64,000 nt of DNA, taken from assembly GCA_036850595.1 (NCBI GenBank), contig CM072148.1, positions 1,221,160 to 1,285,159 of the forward strand, given 5' to 3'. The number at the start of each line of letters is the position of its first letter. Position 1 is the stretch's first letter. The notes under the pieces were generated by a model. The model was given only the letters and a program-made list of their open reading frames with translations. It was not told the origin of the DNA and searched no databases. This stretch comes from Rhyacichthys aspro. Lineage: Eukaryota > Chordata > Actinopteri > Gobiiformes > Rhyacichthyidae. The position numbers and the translations under genes were made by a program. Positions 12,131 through 24,654 of this stretch are shown piece after piece.

Positions 12131-15100
12131 ATGGAAGATGAAATTGCAGCCCTGGTCGTTGACAATGGATCTGGAATGTGCAAAGCTGGCTTTGCAGGAG
12201 ACGATGCCCCACGCGCTGTGTTCCCCTCCATTGTTGGACGTCCCAGGCATCAGGTAAATGGACATTTGCATATGAAAATCTACAGCCAAATCTGGTTTAA
12301 AACATGACGTTTCTTAAATTTTAATGTATTCAAGACTAAAACACAATCTATATTATGTCCTTTATTATGTTATGTTTATATAAGTGGCTTTTTTGTTTGT
12401 TTTATAGCTTTCTTTTAATATATTTGGATACGTAGCTTGTAATTTCACTTAAAAAACCAACTTGTAGGTAATGGTCACTTGACAGCAGCAGAGAAGCACA
12501 GATAATCAAGAAACTGATGTCAAATGTTCATTTTGTGTGACTTTTTGTCCGTGTCCAGGGTGTAATGGTTGGAATGGGGCAGAAAGACAGTTACGTTGGA
12601 GACGAGGCACAGAGCAAGAGAGGAATCCTGACCCTGAAGTACCCCATCGAGCACGGCATCGTCACCAACTGGGACGACATGGAGAAGATCTGGCACCACA
12701 CCTTCTACAACGAGCTGAGAGTGGCCCCCGAGGAGCACCCCGTCCTGCTCACAGAGGCCCCCCTCAACCCCAAGGCCAACAGGGAAAAGATGACCCAGGT
12801 AACAGGAGCCGCTGTAGTAAATCATCACTCGCTCCCTGCAACAGGAAACTGACTTCTTCTCTTCTGTCGCTCAGTCTGTCTTTCCTCCTGACCCTTGACC
12901 TCCAGGTTTCCTCTGTCCTGAGCTCAGCTTTCATCTCTGAGGATGTTTCAGGTTTCTATCTCCTCGATACAGCATGGCGACTGCTGTTTGGATTAGACTC
13001 ATAGAAATGTGGAAAACCAAACTGACTGCATGAAGCGTGTTTCTGAATCTAGACACAAGACACTGATGAATCTGTGCAGTGTCAGCTTTCAGTTTGGCCT
13101 CATCATTGTTTTCTTAATGAATAATTCAGATTATGCTGACTCCGGAGCATGTCCCATTGTCTAAGTGTTCACTAGAGCAGGCTCCTGAAACCCTGAATGG
13201 AGTGACTAATTTCATTGTGTGTATTTTAATGTAAAAGTGCAGTATTTTCTCCTCACCTCTAAATTTAACACTCGTTTAATTGTGCCTTTAACTCAGCGAC
13301 TGATCCCTCTGTCCTTCTCCTGCAGATCATGTTTGAGACCTTCAACACCCCGGCCATGTACGTGGCCATCCAGGCCGTGCTGTCCCTGTACGCCTCGGGT
13401 CGTACCACCGGGATCGTCATGGACTCCGGCGACGGCGTCACCCACACGGTGCCCATCTACGAAGGATACGCCCTGCCCCACGCCATCCTCCGCTTGGACC
13501 TGGCCGGCAGAGACCTCACAGACTACCTCATGAAGATCCTGACTGAGAGAGGCTACAGCTTCACCACCACAGGTAAAAAAACTAACTCTGAACAAAGGGA
13601 GGCAGTGGAAAAGAGGGTTTTTTAATTTATTGAACTTTTACAGACAAATAAACAGAAAAACAAACAGAAACAACTGAAGACAAACTAAACATAAGGGGAT
13701 TGTATGTGGAGTGTGTATGAGAATAGGAAATAAAGGGAAATAAATAATAGTCATAATGGAGATAACAACAAAAACAACAGGATAATAATAATATTGTAAA
13801 GATAGTGATAGTAATGATAATAATTATAATAGTAACGATAATGATGTATCTTTGTATGTTTATTAAGCCTAAACTAGAGTGGTGCATTAAAAACAACATG
13901 GTGCATTAAAAAGTGGGGTACATGTAGTTGGTCCAGACTCCAGAGCTGTTTATCATAATTATAATTATACCCCAGGACGAGGCTGATGGTTTTAAACGTG
14001 TGTCTTGCAGCCGAGCGGGAGATCGTGCGTGACATTAAGGAGAAGCTGTGCTACGTTGCACTGGACTTTGAGCAAGAAATGAGCACCGCCGCCTCCTCGT
14101 CGTCTCTGGAGAAGAGCTACGAGCTTCCGGACGGACAGGTCATCACCATCGGCAACGAGAGGTTCCGCTGCCCCGAGTCCCTGTTCCAGCCCTCGTTCCT
14201 CGGTGAGTTCACCTTCTCTCACAGACGAGTCCAAAACACGTCCACATCCGTTCACTTCACTTTATTTTGGACATTAAAAGTAAAACTGGCAACAATACTT
14301 TCACAAAATCTGAAGCATAGACTGAAAGGGTTTAGCGTGAAGTAAAAACTTATTGTGCCTTACCCTTTTAATATTTAAATTAAAATGACCAAGTAAGAAT
14401 AATACTATATATCAGAACAAAACAACAAGACAGAAAGAAAACAAAACATTTGTAATGAGGTACATTCATAAAACTCAAAAGAATTCATAAAAACTAATAT
14501 TATTACTAATTATACTTCATTCATTATTAACATTTTTTTTTTATTGTTGTAACCATCATTACCAGTGCAAACAGTATTATTTTTATCATTATTACCGTTA
14601 CTGTATCATATATCATTACTTTATTATCACTTGATTCTCATTAACTTTCATATCATTAACATTATTACCATACATCAATGTACAGTTTGATCCCATGTAA
14701 AACCCTCTGATCACACGCGTGTTGCTCACAGGAATGGAGTCGTGTGGCATCCATGAAACCACCTTCAACAGCATCATGAAGTGTGACGTGGACATCCGTA
14801 AAGACCTGTACGCCAACACGGTGCTGTCCGGAGGCACCACCATGTACCCGGGCATCGCCGACCGGATGCAGAAGGAGATCACCGCCCTGGCCCCCACCAC
14901 CATGAAGATCAAGGTAATACTTCAACCAGGGATGAACCCAGTAAAGAAACGGAATAATTAACCACACAACTTTTAATAAACACGTCCATTTAACAGAAGG
15001 TAATTAACTTTGACAAACTTTATCTTTTGTGTAGCAGGTAAATTGTAATAAGTTTTACAGAAAAGTATAAATTTCACTGAAAATTAAGTCACCTATGACA

Positions 15101-15791
15101 GTCCAGTCCATAAATGCAACAATGATTTGACAAATAACTTGAAAATAACTTGAGAAACCTTTATAAAATACAGTATAATATTGTACAGAGTAGGTCTCAT
15201 CAAAGCTATTCTTATGATACTTTTTCATTATTTAGATTAGAGTCATTGTACAAATATATACAACAAAATAAAGAGAATAAAGGATACAGACACAGAAATC
15301 TAAACAAATACATAATAATTACCATACAATTAGGTAGATTAGGATAAAAGTGATGAATTACTACAGTGATAATTAAATTCATCTTTGCAAATCACACACA
15401 TGACTTTACTCTTTTCCAGGAACCATCAGTAATCTCTTAAAGCACAACTGTCCATTTAGCAGTGTGTCTTTTTTAATTTCCATTGTTAGCTCGAGTGTTA
15501 GCAACGTTAGCTAATTGCATTTTGTTTTAATTTCACCAGCCCTAATTTCAATAGTTCTACTGTTTAGATTTTAAACAGAGACTAACTGGACTTGTTGGAC
15601 AGTTCATTTGTTCTAAATGAATTCCTAATCCGTCTGTCCCTCCTCAGATCATCGCTCCCCCAGAGAGGAAGTACTCGGTCTGGATCGGAGGCTCCATCCT
15701 GGCCTCTCTGTCCACCTTCCAGCAGATGTGGATCAGCAAACAGGAGTACGACGAGTCCGGCCCCAGCATCGTTCACAGGAAGTGCTTCTAA
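12131..15791 (+). CDS. actb: Actin, cytoplasmic (beta type)
   Basis: Coding exons 12131-12253, 12559-12798, 13326-13572, 14011-14202, 14732-14913 and 15648-15791 sum to 1128 bases: 375 residues plus stop, the exact beta-actin length. It starts [20 protein letters not shown] and ends [11 protein letters not shown]. The cytoplasmic-type residues M16-C17, V10 and C272 separate it from muscle actins, and V10 favours beta over gamma. It polymerises into ATP-dependent microfilaments; the phosphate loops DNGSGM (11-16) and DSGDGV (154-159) are intact. Introns after codons 41, 121, 267 and 328 match mammalian ACTB, but an additional intron splits codon 204. Compared with mammalian beta-actin as I remember it, A228S, A260S and S323T stand out in a nearly invariant protein. 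Regulation is probably by SRF through three identical CArG boxes. Confidence 0.97.
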
Positions 15792-16294
15792 ACAGACTCT
15801 CACCCCTTCCTCTTTTAAAAAACCAACCCCACACACTGCTATAAACCCAAACGAGCGGCTCCGCACACACGCCTCCACCAGCCCCCGGTGTGTGCCGAGC
15901 CCACGACCCCTCTGCCCATTCCCCCTCATCACCGCGGCCCCAGCACCGAGCCCTGATGGGGACAAACTCTGCAGGAAGTCCGGAGCGTCCCGGGCGGCGT
16001 GAGCGTGTGAGAAACATGATGTCCGTTGTCGTGTTTGTGTAGGTCATTCCAGATGTCTTTGTTCACCACTTATTTGCCTCTATGAAGGTTTATTCTCTGC
16101 TGGGCCCACTGCCCGACAGGTCTGTAGTATTGCTTAATATGTAAATTATGTAATCTGAATTTGTTTTGTTTTTGTACTTTCAGCCTTAAATGATACTTGG
16201 TCCAGTATGTTTGTCATTATGCAAAAGTTTCTACCTTGAAAAGAGGTGTTTGAAGGTTTGTGCATAAGGCTTCATGCCTCTAACACAAGAATCC

Positions 16295-16300
16295 AATAAA
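16295..16300 (+). terminator. actb: Poly(A) signal of actb
   Basis: AATAAA about 500 bases after the stop, giving a 3' UTR of about 0.5 kb, typical for beta-actin. Confidence 0.85.
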
Positions 16301-17600
16301 GCGCACATGTCTGAGTCCGTGCTGTCTCTGTGCTCTGTTCAACTCCTTTAAATCCACTAAAAATCACATCCCCTGTTACTTATCACAGCATATAAATCAG
16401 TTGCATTTTAATTCATTTAAACATGCACTGATTCTTGGTGACAGCGTCTGAAAGAATCTCCGACCTCTTCCTCAAACTGACTCTTCAAGTTGTTTCCTTT
16501 CAGTCTGACACTGATTTCTGCTAAAAGCACTACAGAACTGTGATTTAAATCTACATTAGGAAGTGCAGAAATGTGTCAGTTCAGTTAAGGATCTGTCTTT
16601 CTTCAGGTGAAAAAGCAGAAGACCCTATTGTCAATGCATTTTGGCCTTGATTAGACTAAAGGCTCTTAAATATGGTCACCCCTGTTAAGTGTTATTTTAT
16701 CAGTTTGTAGGTTATTCCATTTTGTTTACCTTTCCTGAGGTATAAACACTGCTTTGCCCTGATGAAACCTAAAGGATGTGTTTTTAGATCTAATGAAGGC
16801 TTTTTGATAATTTTATCTCTTGAGCGCCTTGGTCTTCTACTTTTTTGTTTAAAAGCCTACACTTTACTTAAGTTGCCATATTTTTTAATTAAAAAAACAG
16901 TTTAATTAGGAAAGAGTTGTTTCCAGGAGCTTATTAGTATGTAATGAAGAAATACACAAATTAGTTGCTTTTTAATGGTCATATTTACTTTGCTAATTAG
17001 CCCAAACACTTCTAATTGCTTTTCTCGTTTTCAAGAATGGTGGGTTAGGGTTAGTCAGTCTGGAGACTGAATCTAAAAGCAGACATTTATACTCGGTACA
17101 GAATACACTGCACAAAACAGGAAAATACCAACAGGATTATGGGACTTCTGTGAGGAAATAAGAGTCAATAGAGCAGTGTCATGTTGAAAATACATCAAAG
17201 AGAAACAGGTGATGATGGAGGGTCCTGGGGAACTAGGACGAGTGGAGAAGACACAGTTCAGAGAGAGTGTTCAAGAGAGAAAAGATAAGTTCATTTTGTA
17301 TACTTTTTGGCCTTTATTTGACAGCAGGTGGGAGGTATATTTGACGACAGGTGGGCAGTTTCTTTGACAGCAGGTGGCAGAGTGAGGGAGATGATGCTGC
17401 ACAGATGACCTGACCGAGGATCGAACCCCGGTCCCCCGCGAGTTTGGTGTTTGAGCTTCCAGGGCGCCACGAATCATTTAAACTTTTAAACAATAACTGG
17501 ACTCTACAAGAGAATCTGAAACGATCATCAGAGAAGTCAGTGAAGCAGGTGTAAAAGCAACCTGAAGGTGGCAGCAGTGCAACCGCGTGGATCAGAGCTG
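16301..17600. other. actb-fbxl18 spacer with a TAAT-rich block
   Basis: No gene is seen. At about 16880-17020 there are several TAATTAG/TTAATTA-type cores, the homeodomain kind, in otherwise non-repetitive AT-rich DNA. A SINE-like remnant lies at 17300-17475. Confidence 0.4.
17300..17475 (-). repeat. tRNA-derived SINE-like remnant
   Basis: On the minus strand there is a Pol III B-box-like GGGGTTCGATCC (plus 17419-17430 region), preceded on that strand by CGCGGGGGACC. The plus-strand flank TTTGGCCTTTATTTGACAG, with repeated GACAGCAGGTGG, resembles the piece at 30250-30380. It does not fold as a full tRNA, so I read it as a retroposed fragment. Confidence 0.5.
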
Positions 17601-17604
17601 CAGC

Positions 17605-17678
17605 TAAAACACACGAAGAAGAAAAAGAAGCAGCCGCAGAAGAAGAAAAAAAGAAGAAGAAGAAGCAGAAGAGCCGGT
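17605..17678 (+). repeat. GAA-rich purine tract
   Basis: An almost pure A/G run of GAAGAAGAAAA-type sequence just upstream of the fbxl18 start codon, probably in or next to its 5' UTR. Confidence 0.8.
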
Positions 17679-17726
17679 CCATATGTCTCTCTTTCCCGTG
17701 TTTCTGTGAAGACTGAGGCTGTAAAC

Positions 17727-17735
17727 ATGGACTGA
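17727..17735 (+). promoter_or_regulatory. fbxl18: Minimal uORF upstream of fbxl18
   Basis: ATG GAC TGA (Met-Asp-stop) 22 bases before the fbxl18 ATG at 17758. If transcription starts upstream, this two-codon uORF with good context (AACATGG) could damp translation or force reinitiation. Confidence 0.45.
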
Positions 17736-17757
17736 GGACTGAGGACACACCAGGGAC

Positions 17758-20700
17758 ATGGACAGACTCTGGGCACAGGTTTGTTTTGAGGAAAGTTCGG
17801 TTCTGTTCGGGTTCGGATCGTGTTTTGGAGACGAGCAGCGGCGTTAGCTAAGAATAAATGTAACCGCAGTAAAGTTCTTCTGCTGTTATTAAAACCCACA
17901 ACATAAGATTCAGGAGAAAAAGTGAGTGCTTTTGTTGTCAACTTTAGTTTCCAGAAAAAGAACCGCTCACAGAGTTTAAGGAACCATTAGAGTTCACACA
18001 TTGTCTTGACTGTATCATACATGATATTTAAGGCTTTATGGAGCAATCAGAATGGCTTCTACAGAAATAAAACCAGGAAGATTCATTCATTTAGGAGCCA
18101 TTCAGCTTTACAGTCACTCAACAATACAAAGAAAAACCTAAACCTGTGCTGTGCTTTTGCAGGTGACCACTGTCTCAAGATTAAAACCTCTGTAAATGCA
18201 TAAAAAATTAACACTTTTGCTTCATCCCTGTTTTGCACATGCATTTTTCTACTGTGTTTTTAAAAATATATTCCTGAGGTCCAGAGCAGAGCGGCATCGT
18301 AGTGGCCCATACCTTCTAATCCACTTAAATCTCTTTGAATAAATAAAACTTTCTTGTGAAATTATCAGAAAGTATGTAGATAAGCTCTTCAGGGAACACT
18401 TGAAGAAGGAGAATCATCACTGTTAAATCAAAATACATTCAGTGAGGCTTTAAAATAACCTGTAATGGACTGTCTTTAAGCGTTTAAGTGTAAGACCTTG
18501 TAAAACCTGATAAAAGCTGTGTGTCCTCTCTTTTCGGTAGAGCGCCTGTGAAGAGGACGGAGGCTCGGTGGGAATATTAGACCTGTCAGATGAGATCCTG
18601 CTGTGCGTCCTCCGTCATGTCCCGGTCTGTGACCTGCTGCTGAGTGTGGCCTGTGTCTGTCAGAAGCTCCGCACGCTGAGCTACGACAAGACGCTGCTCT
18701 CAGAGGTCTGCTTCTCCGACGACTACACGGTAAGAACGGATACTGGAGGCATTTGGCTCAGTCTGCTTCTTTGGGTCTTTGAGATTAGGCAGCTTTCGAC
18801 AGATGACTTCACATTTGCTCGAAGGTCAGGTCCTGTGGCTGAAAAATCAACCCAAAATCCATTTTTATAGACTGGCTTTTTTATATTTTTTGTCTATTAT
18901 ATCTATCATATTTATTATTTATCTTTTAAAACATACCCTGAACTTTTAAGTCAATTATTCTTATATTTATATCTAGTGTTCCTCACACCTTTTAAATCTG
19001 TTTCCTTGATTTGTTTGCTTTTTGACCTAATTGTCGATTAATTTTGTTGCTGCTGTTTTATTGTTTTACTGAACACGTTCTTTTTATTGTTAAGCCGTTT
19101 GTAAACCCTGTTTTTAAGCGCTTGTTATTATATTCCGCCGCTACTGTCTGACTTTTGGGTGAATTTGTTGAAATGTACACTGTTCTGTTCACTTTTTATC
19201 AAAGACGGTGTAAACTTATCACTGAAGGGCAAACCTGCTCCTGAAAAAACAAAGGGTCTGCATGACTAACACATCTGTTTGGAGAATAAGAACTAATTGT
19301 CTCCATTATATACATATAACTGTGTAAACTTAATGTAATAATTAGATGTGTTTTCAATGCTTTTGTTTCGAGGCCAATGACGTGAAGGTGGTGCGAGCCC
19401 TGGAGAAACTGTCCCGTCACGTTCAGGCTCTGAGTCTGAACGGCTGTTATTGGCTGAAATGCTCCACCCTGAAGCACCTGTCCTGCTGCAGAGAGGTGAC
19501 CCAGCTGGACGTGACGGGCTGCAGGCTCACCACCCTCCGCCTGTCCCACCTCCTGTCCTCTCTGACTCTGCTGCGGACCCTCGCCTTCGACGTCACGTCC
19601 AGCTTCAACGCCGCTCAGCTGGGCTCGGAGGCCGTGGACACGCTCAGCCGTCTGTCCGAGCTCAGGCAGACCCTGCTCACGCCCAGTTACGGGGTCGTCC
19701 CGTGTTGTGCCAAACTCCGCAAGTAAGGACCTGCTTTCACCAAAAACACACAGTGCCTTAGAGAGAAAACAGATACATGTAGTTAACTTTCACTCACGTA
19801 GAGAGTTTAATGTGTGTGCTCCAGCTTCTCTGTGGTGCTGTGAGGGTAAAGACTGATCACACAGCATTTCTGTGAAAACCCAAAAGCAGGTTTCAGGATA
19901 ATGGCGAGATGTTTTCACATGAAGCCGGCTTCTCTCTGGTGTCCACTCTCTCTAAATCTATGAACAAAGTATAAATCTTGTCTGTGTTTGAGCGTTAGAA
20001 GCCAATGCTGCAGAGACACTGTTCTTTCTGTGAGTAATTAAAGCAGCACTCTGCACGGCACCTGCTTCACTTTCACACATTTGGACACTTTTGGGTGTTT
20101 TACCTGCAACAGAAATGTACACTTCATGCTTAGGAATTAAGAAGTCACAGGGTAGTTCTAAATGTGTCTCCCTTCAGTCTAGTAAACAATAATACTGTAT
20201 ACTGCAGTATAATTTTGGGACGGTATAATGGTATAAAAAATTGGATACCTCCCAACTCTGGTATGTTTCATATTTGACACAACCCCATAATGTTACTGAA
20301 GGATCTAATATATGTAATTTTGCTCAGTAGATGTATTTTGATGACATACTCTCTGAAAACTCCTCTCTTTGTGTGCAGTTTATACAGATGTGTTCTGTTT
20401 GTGTGCTCTCTGCTTCAGGCTGATGCTTCAGTTCGACATCTCAGACGTGACCAGAGAGGGGGTGGGGGTCTCCTGTCAGCTGATGGTGGGCCAGAGCAGT
20501 GTGCCTCATTACCAGCAGCTGGAGGAGTTCACCGCCCGACTGGCCCCTGGAGAGGTCAACCAGACCTTACTGCTCCTCTACCTGGCCGTCTTCAGCGTCC
20601 ACGTTCCAGAGCGCCTCCGAGTTTTCCTGGTGTCCATCCCCGGCCCCAACCCGGCTCACTGGCCCGCGGCGAAGACCCTGGCCCAGAGTTTAGGGCAGAG

Positions 20701-23700
20701 GGGAGACCTGGAGGCGCTGCAGCTCCCTCGGTCCTGGCTGGACTCCTTTTCCCTAAAGCGAGCGCTGGAGGGAAACAGCCCCCGACACCTGAGCTTCAGC
20801 CGCTGCCCCGCGCTCTGGCCCCAGGTCTTTCAGTCTCTGCTGGACGGAGGAGTGAGGGACGCCTCGCAGCTGACCAGCCTCAACCTGAGCGGCATCAACC
20901 ACGTCCTGTACACCGACTGCAGGAGCGTGGAGGACCAGCTGGGGGCCTCCACTGTGAGTCGACTGACCGTCGGATGCTCAAACTTAAAGCACTTAAACTT
21001 AATGCACACTCACTATCACCATGAAAAGACTCCAGGTTTGGGCGGGGACCTACACCTCTGCTCCAGCCTGGCTCACCTCAGAGGCCTGTGCTCCCTCACT
21101 CTTCCGGCCTGCGCTCTGTCAGACGGATTAAACACAAACAACAACTCAAACACCGCTCCTCCTTCTTCACTTTTACTCGGATTAAAGAAATCCACGCGTG
21201 TCGGGCTCCAGAATTACAGAGCGGACTCGGAGCAGGCCTCGTCGGGGGACAGCACTGCCGGACTGGCCCAGCTGGTGGCAGGATGTCCCGGTTTAGAGAC
21301 GTTAGAGATCATCGGCCCAGGTTTTGTGTCGGTGCTTCCTCGGCTGGAGCCTTGCACTCGCAGCAGCGTGGAGCCTCGGGGAATGTGTGCGTGGGCTCGG
21401 GGAGTCGGAGACGCACATGTAGCCGCTCTGGAAGGGTTCAAGCGACTGCGATGCCTGACTTTGGCCGGGCTCCCGGGGATTCTCAAAGGAACGGGTCTGG
21501 TACAGCTGGCCAAACACTGCAAGAACCTACAGGTGTTATCTCTGGCCAACATCGGACTGGTAAAGACTATGAACTATACTCCTGCTTTACTGGAGACACT
21601 CAGACACTGCACACAGCTGCAGGAACTCAGGTTAGAACAAGTCTGCATTCAGTTACTTTAATTCAACTTTATTAATCCCTAAATTCAGTCTTTAGGTCCC
21701 TTCAGACGAATAGATTCACACTTCATCTCCTCAGACTGTGATTGTACAGTCCTACTGCAGCTCTCTGATCTCAGACGTACACTGGCTGCTCTCTGTTGTT
21801 CAAAAACCCAATGCAGGGGATGGTCCATGTTGTTCAGTATTACATCGTCCTGTTGTGTGTCTGTTTCTTCACTGATTCAACCAGACTCACAGTTCTGTGC
21901 AAAAGTTATAGTCAGGTGTACAGATATGCAGTAAAGCAAGAATGCTGTCAACAATATACGATTTAAATTCTTTTTTAATCAATTTACAAAATGAAAAAGT
22001 GAATGAAGAGACAAAAATATTCAGTTTTTAGAGTGATCCCAGAACAAAGAGTCCTGAGTTTGAACAGAACCTGCTCAGATCCTTCTCAAACTGAAACAGA
22101 GGAACTGCTCGAACTGTTGCTGTTTTGAGACAAACTCAGACCAAATATTGATTTGATCAAGAATCTTTCACTTTGCATTTTGTAAATGAATAAAAGCCAC
22201 CAGACTTTATAGTTTACTTTACATTTTATATCTACATCTGCCTTAAACCTGGGGACAGTACTGTATATCTCATGATCATATGATACTATCTTCAGCTCAT
22301 ACTCCACTGTTTGATATTTATTGTAATATCCAAGTAATGTAACCGTAACAAAACTCAACACGATAAGTCATGTTATAATATTTATTGTGACATGAAAACA
22401 TTAAGCCTTGGGGACACTTACAGTGCTCCCTGTCGTAGAGACGCCTTCTCATTCAGGACTGAGGTTGACTGCACTGAGTCTAGTTGTGCTGATTTGATTG
22501 GATGTCTCTAAATTGTCCACAGTCCAATAAGCTCTGTGATGAACATTTGTTCTGCACAAACCCCTCAATGTGTAATATTGTTGTTCAATATTGCACTGAC
22601 ATTATCTATTTGTGACATGTATTTAGATAAATCTATGAAGACATACAGTGCTCTGGACTAATATTTTTAACTTGGTTGGGAAGCTTCACATTGTGTTTAA
22701 AGGCTCCATCTGATTATTTTAAGAAAAGTGTAAATACCTGGTCAATTCTAGACTCGTATCACACCATTAGCAGATATTGTACAGATATAATTGTGTTCTT
22801 TGTTCTTCACCTGTTTGTGGTCAGGTTGGAGCAGCCCTACCTAAACGCCAGTGGGGCGTTCTTTGAGGCCCTGTCCTGCTGCTCACTCCTGCGGCGGGTC
22901 TGCCTCATCTCTCGCAGCGGGACCTTTGACCCTGAGGCCACAGAAGCCTTCGTGGAGCGCTGCCGCCACCTCGTCATGTGCCACATGTTCCTGGGAGGGA
23001 CTCTGGTCTCCTGTCGGACTCTGCAGAAAGCACTTACAGAGAGGTCAGAGACAAAGACCTGCTCAAATACATCTAAAATCTGCTCAGATCCAACTAAAAT
23101 CTGTTTAAATTCAACTATAACCTGTTCTAATCCAACTAAAATCTGTTCAGATGCAACTAAAATCTGTTCAGATCCAATTAAAATCTGCTTAAATCTGCTC
23201 AAGTCCAACTTAAACCTGTTCAAATCCAACTAAAATCTGTTTAAATTCAACTATAACCTGTTCTAATGCAACTAAAATCTGTTCGGATGCAACTAATACC
23301 TGCTCAAATCCAACGAAAACCTGTTCAAATCCAACTAAAATCTGTTGAGATGCAACTAAAATCTGTTTAAATTCAACCAAAACCTGTTCAGATGCAACTA
23401 AAATCTGCTTAAATCTGCTCAAATCCAACTAAAACCTGTTCAATAGCAATCTAAAACCTGTTAAAATCCAACTAAAACCTGTTCAAATCCAACTAAAATC
23501 TGTTCAGATGCAACTAAAATCTGCTTAAACCAGCTCAAATCCAACTAAAACCTGCTCAAATTTATCTAAAACCTGTACAAATTTATCTAAAACCTGTTCA
23601 GATCCATCTAAAACCTGTTGAAATCCAACTAAAACCTGTTGAAATCCAACTAAAACCTGCTCAAATACAACTAAACCTGTTCAGCTCCAACTAAAACTGG

Positions 23701-23960
23701 TTCTAATCCAACTAAAACCTGTTCAGATCCATTTAAAACCTGTACTTTTCAGAGACAAGCAGTTACAGTTCTAAATCCTGACGTGTAGTTGTTTCTGTGT
23801 CAGATTCTCAGGTGAGCGTCCGGCCCTGAGCGTGGTCATCTACCCGCTGCAGCACGAGGACCTGCCGTCAGTCATCAGAGATATTCCACTGACGCTGCTC
23901 GACACCATTACTTTGTTCCAGAGTCACGTCGCTCAGCCTCCACATTTATCGCCGTATTAG
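17758..23960 (+). CDS. fbxl18: F-box and leucine-rich repeat protein 18
   Basis: Coding exons 17758-17778, 18541-18729, 19373-19722, 20419-21630, 22825-23043 and 23804-23960 sum to 2148 bases (715 residues; human FBXL18 about 718). The first exon encodes only MDRLWAQ. An F-box at about residues 18-60 (LSDEILLCVLRHVP) should bind SKP1. The rest is a leucine-rich-repeat substrate-binding region, with stretches nearly identical to human such as TPSYGVVPCC, QLMVGQS.VPHY and LRLEQPY. As a subunit of an SCF ubiquitin ligase it selects proteins for degradation; FBXL18 has been linked to FBXL7 turnover. It sits just downstream of actb, as in human 7p22.1. Intron 5 is nearly filled by a 21-bp minisatellite. 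The start rests on in-frame joining of the seven-codon exon. Confidence 0.95.
21985..22250 (+). repeat. Dispersed repeat family 1, copy 1
   Basis: The block with AGTGAATGAAGAGACAAAAA, TTTTTAGAGTGATC and CTTCTCAAACTGAAACAGAG recurs at 44460-44760 and in part at 45906-46040, same orientation, about 85-90% alike by eye. It lies in fbxl18 intron 4. Likely a non-autonomous interspersed element; ends not defined. Confidence 0.7.
23055..23745 (+). repeat. 21-bp minisatellite, fbxl18 intron 5
   Basis: About 30 imperfect copies of CAAATCCAACTAAAACCTGT plus T, with common variants (AATCTG, TTAAATTCA, GATGCAA). Because 21 is a multiple of three, each frame reads as a seven-residue peptide repeat, producing spurious ORFs on both strands. 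A degenerate echo follows the gene at about 24210-24310. Confidence 0.9.
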
Positions 23961-24010
23961 TTTTCTACCAAGAGCTGCTGTGTTTGGTGCTCAGCCGAGG
24001 TGCTACAGGG

Positions 24011-24016
24011 AATAAA
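24011..24016 (+). terminator. fbxl18: Poly(A) signal of fbxl18
   Basis: AATAAA 51 bases after the stop codon, giving a very short 3' UTR. The 24017-24600 spacer to ptcd1 holds only degenerate 21-bp repeat units. Confidence 0.75.
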
Positions 24017-24654
24017 GTTTACATTTGAATACAGCCCGAGATTCTGTCATCATTTACACGTGGTCAAAGTTTGGTGAATAAAAGCATAATATGATCCTAG
24101 ATGTAATTGTCTATTGTCAGGATGATTATTTCTTTACATTTCTGCCCATTCCCTTCTCAGTTTGTCTTTATATCAGACTAATGTCCTCTGTAAAGCAATT
24201 AGTGAGAAGATCCAACTAACACCTGCATAAATCCAAGTAAAATATGTCCAAATCCTACTAAAACACGTCAAAGTCTGGGTAAAACCTGTTCAGATCCATT
24301 TGAAATCTCTACCTAGAGATATTCGGCTCTTGTGAATGAAATTTGGCCAGTTTTTACACCTTTATTTTACTGTTTATTCAAGAACAGGTGCGAACATACA
24401 TTTTGACCAGCAGAGGGCGATATCACTGTTCACTCAGACGTTATAATCGATTTAAGATGTAGTCGATTGAGTTCTATGCGCTAATTTAGCATTGGGCTAA
24501 TCTGACATCTGCTAGTCAGGTCTAGTCTCGTTTTAACACCATAACATCGCGATATTTCGTTGTCAGTGGAGCATATGGAGTTAGCAACGTGTGAATGTCA
24601 GTAAAAAACATGTTTATAAACTTATTTAAAACGTAATTATTTAAATTTCTCGGT

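Noticed and set aside
15582..16047. Minus-strand and plus-strand ORFs over the actb 3' end
   Set aside because: Shadows of the GC-rich last actin exon and 3' UTR; no splice or start support.
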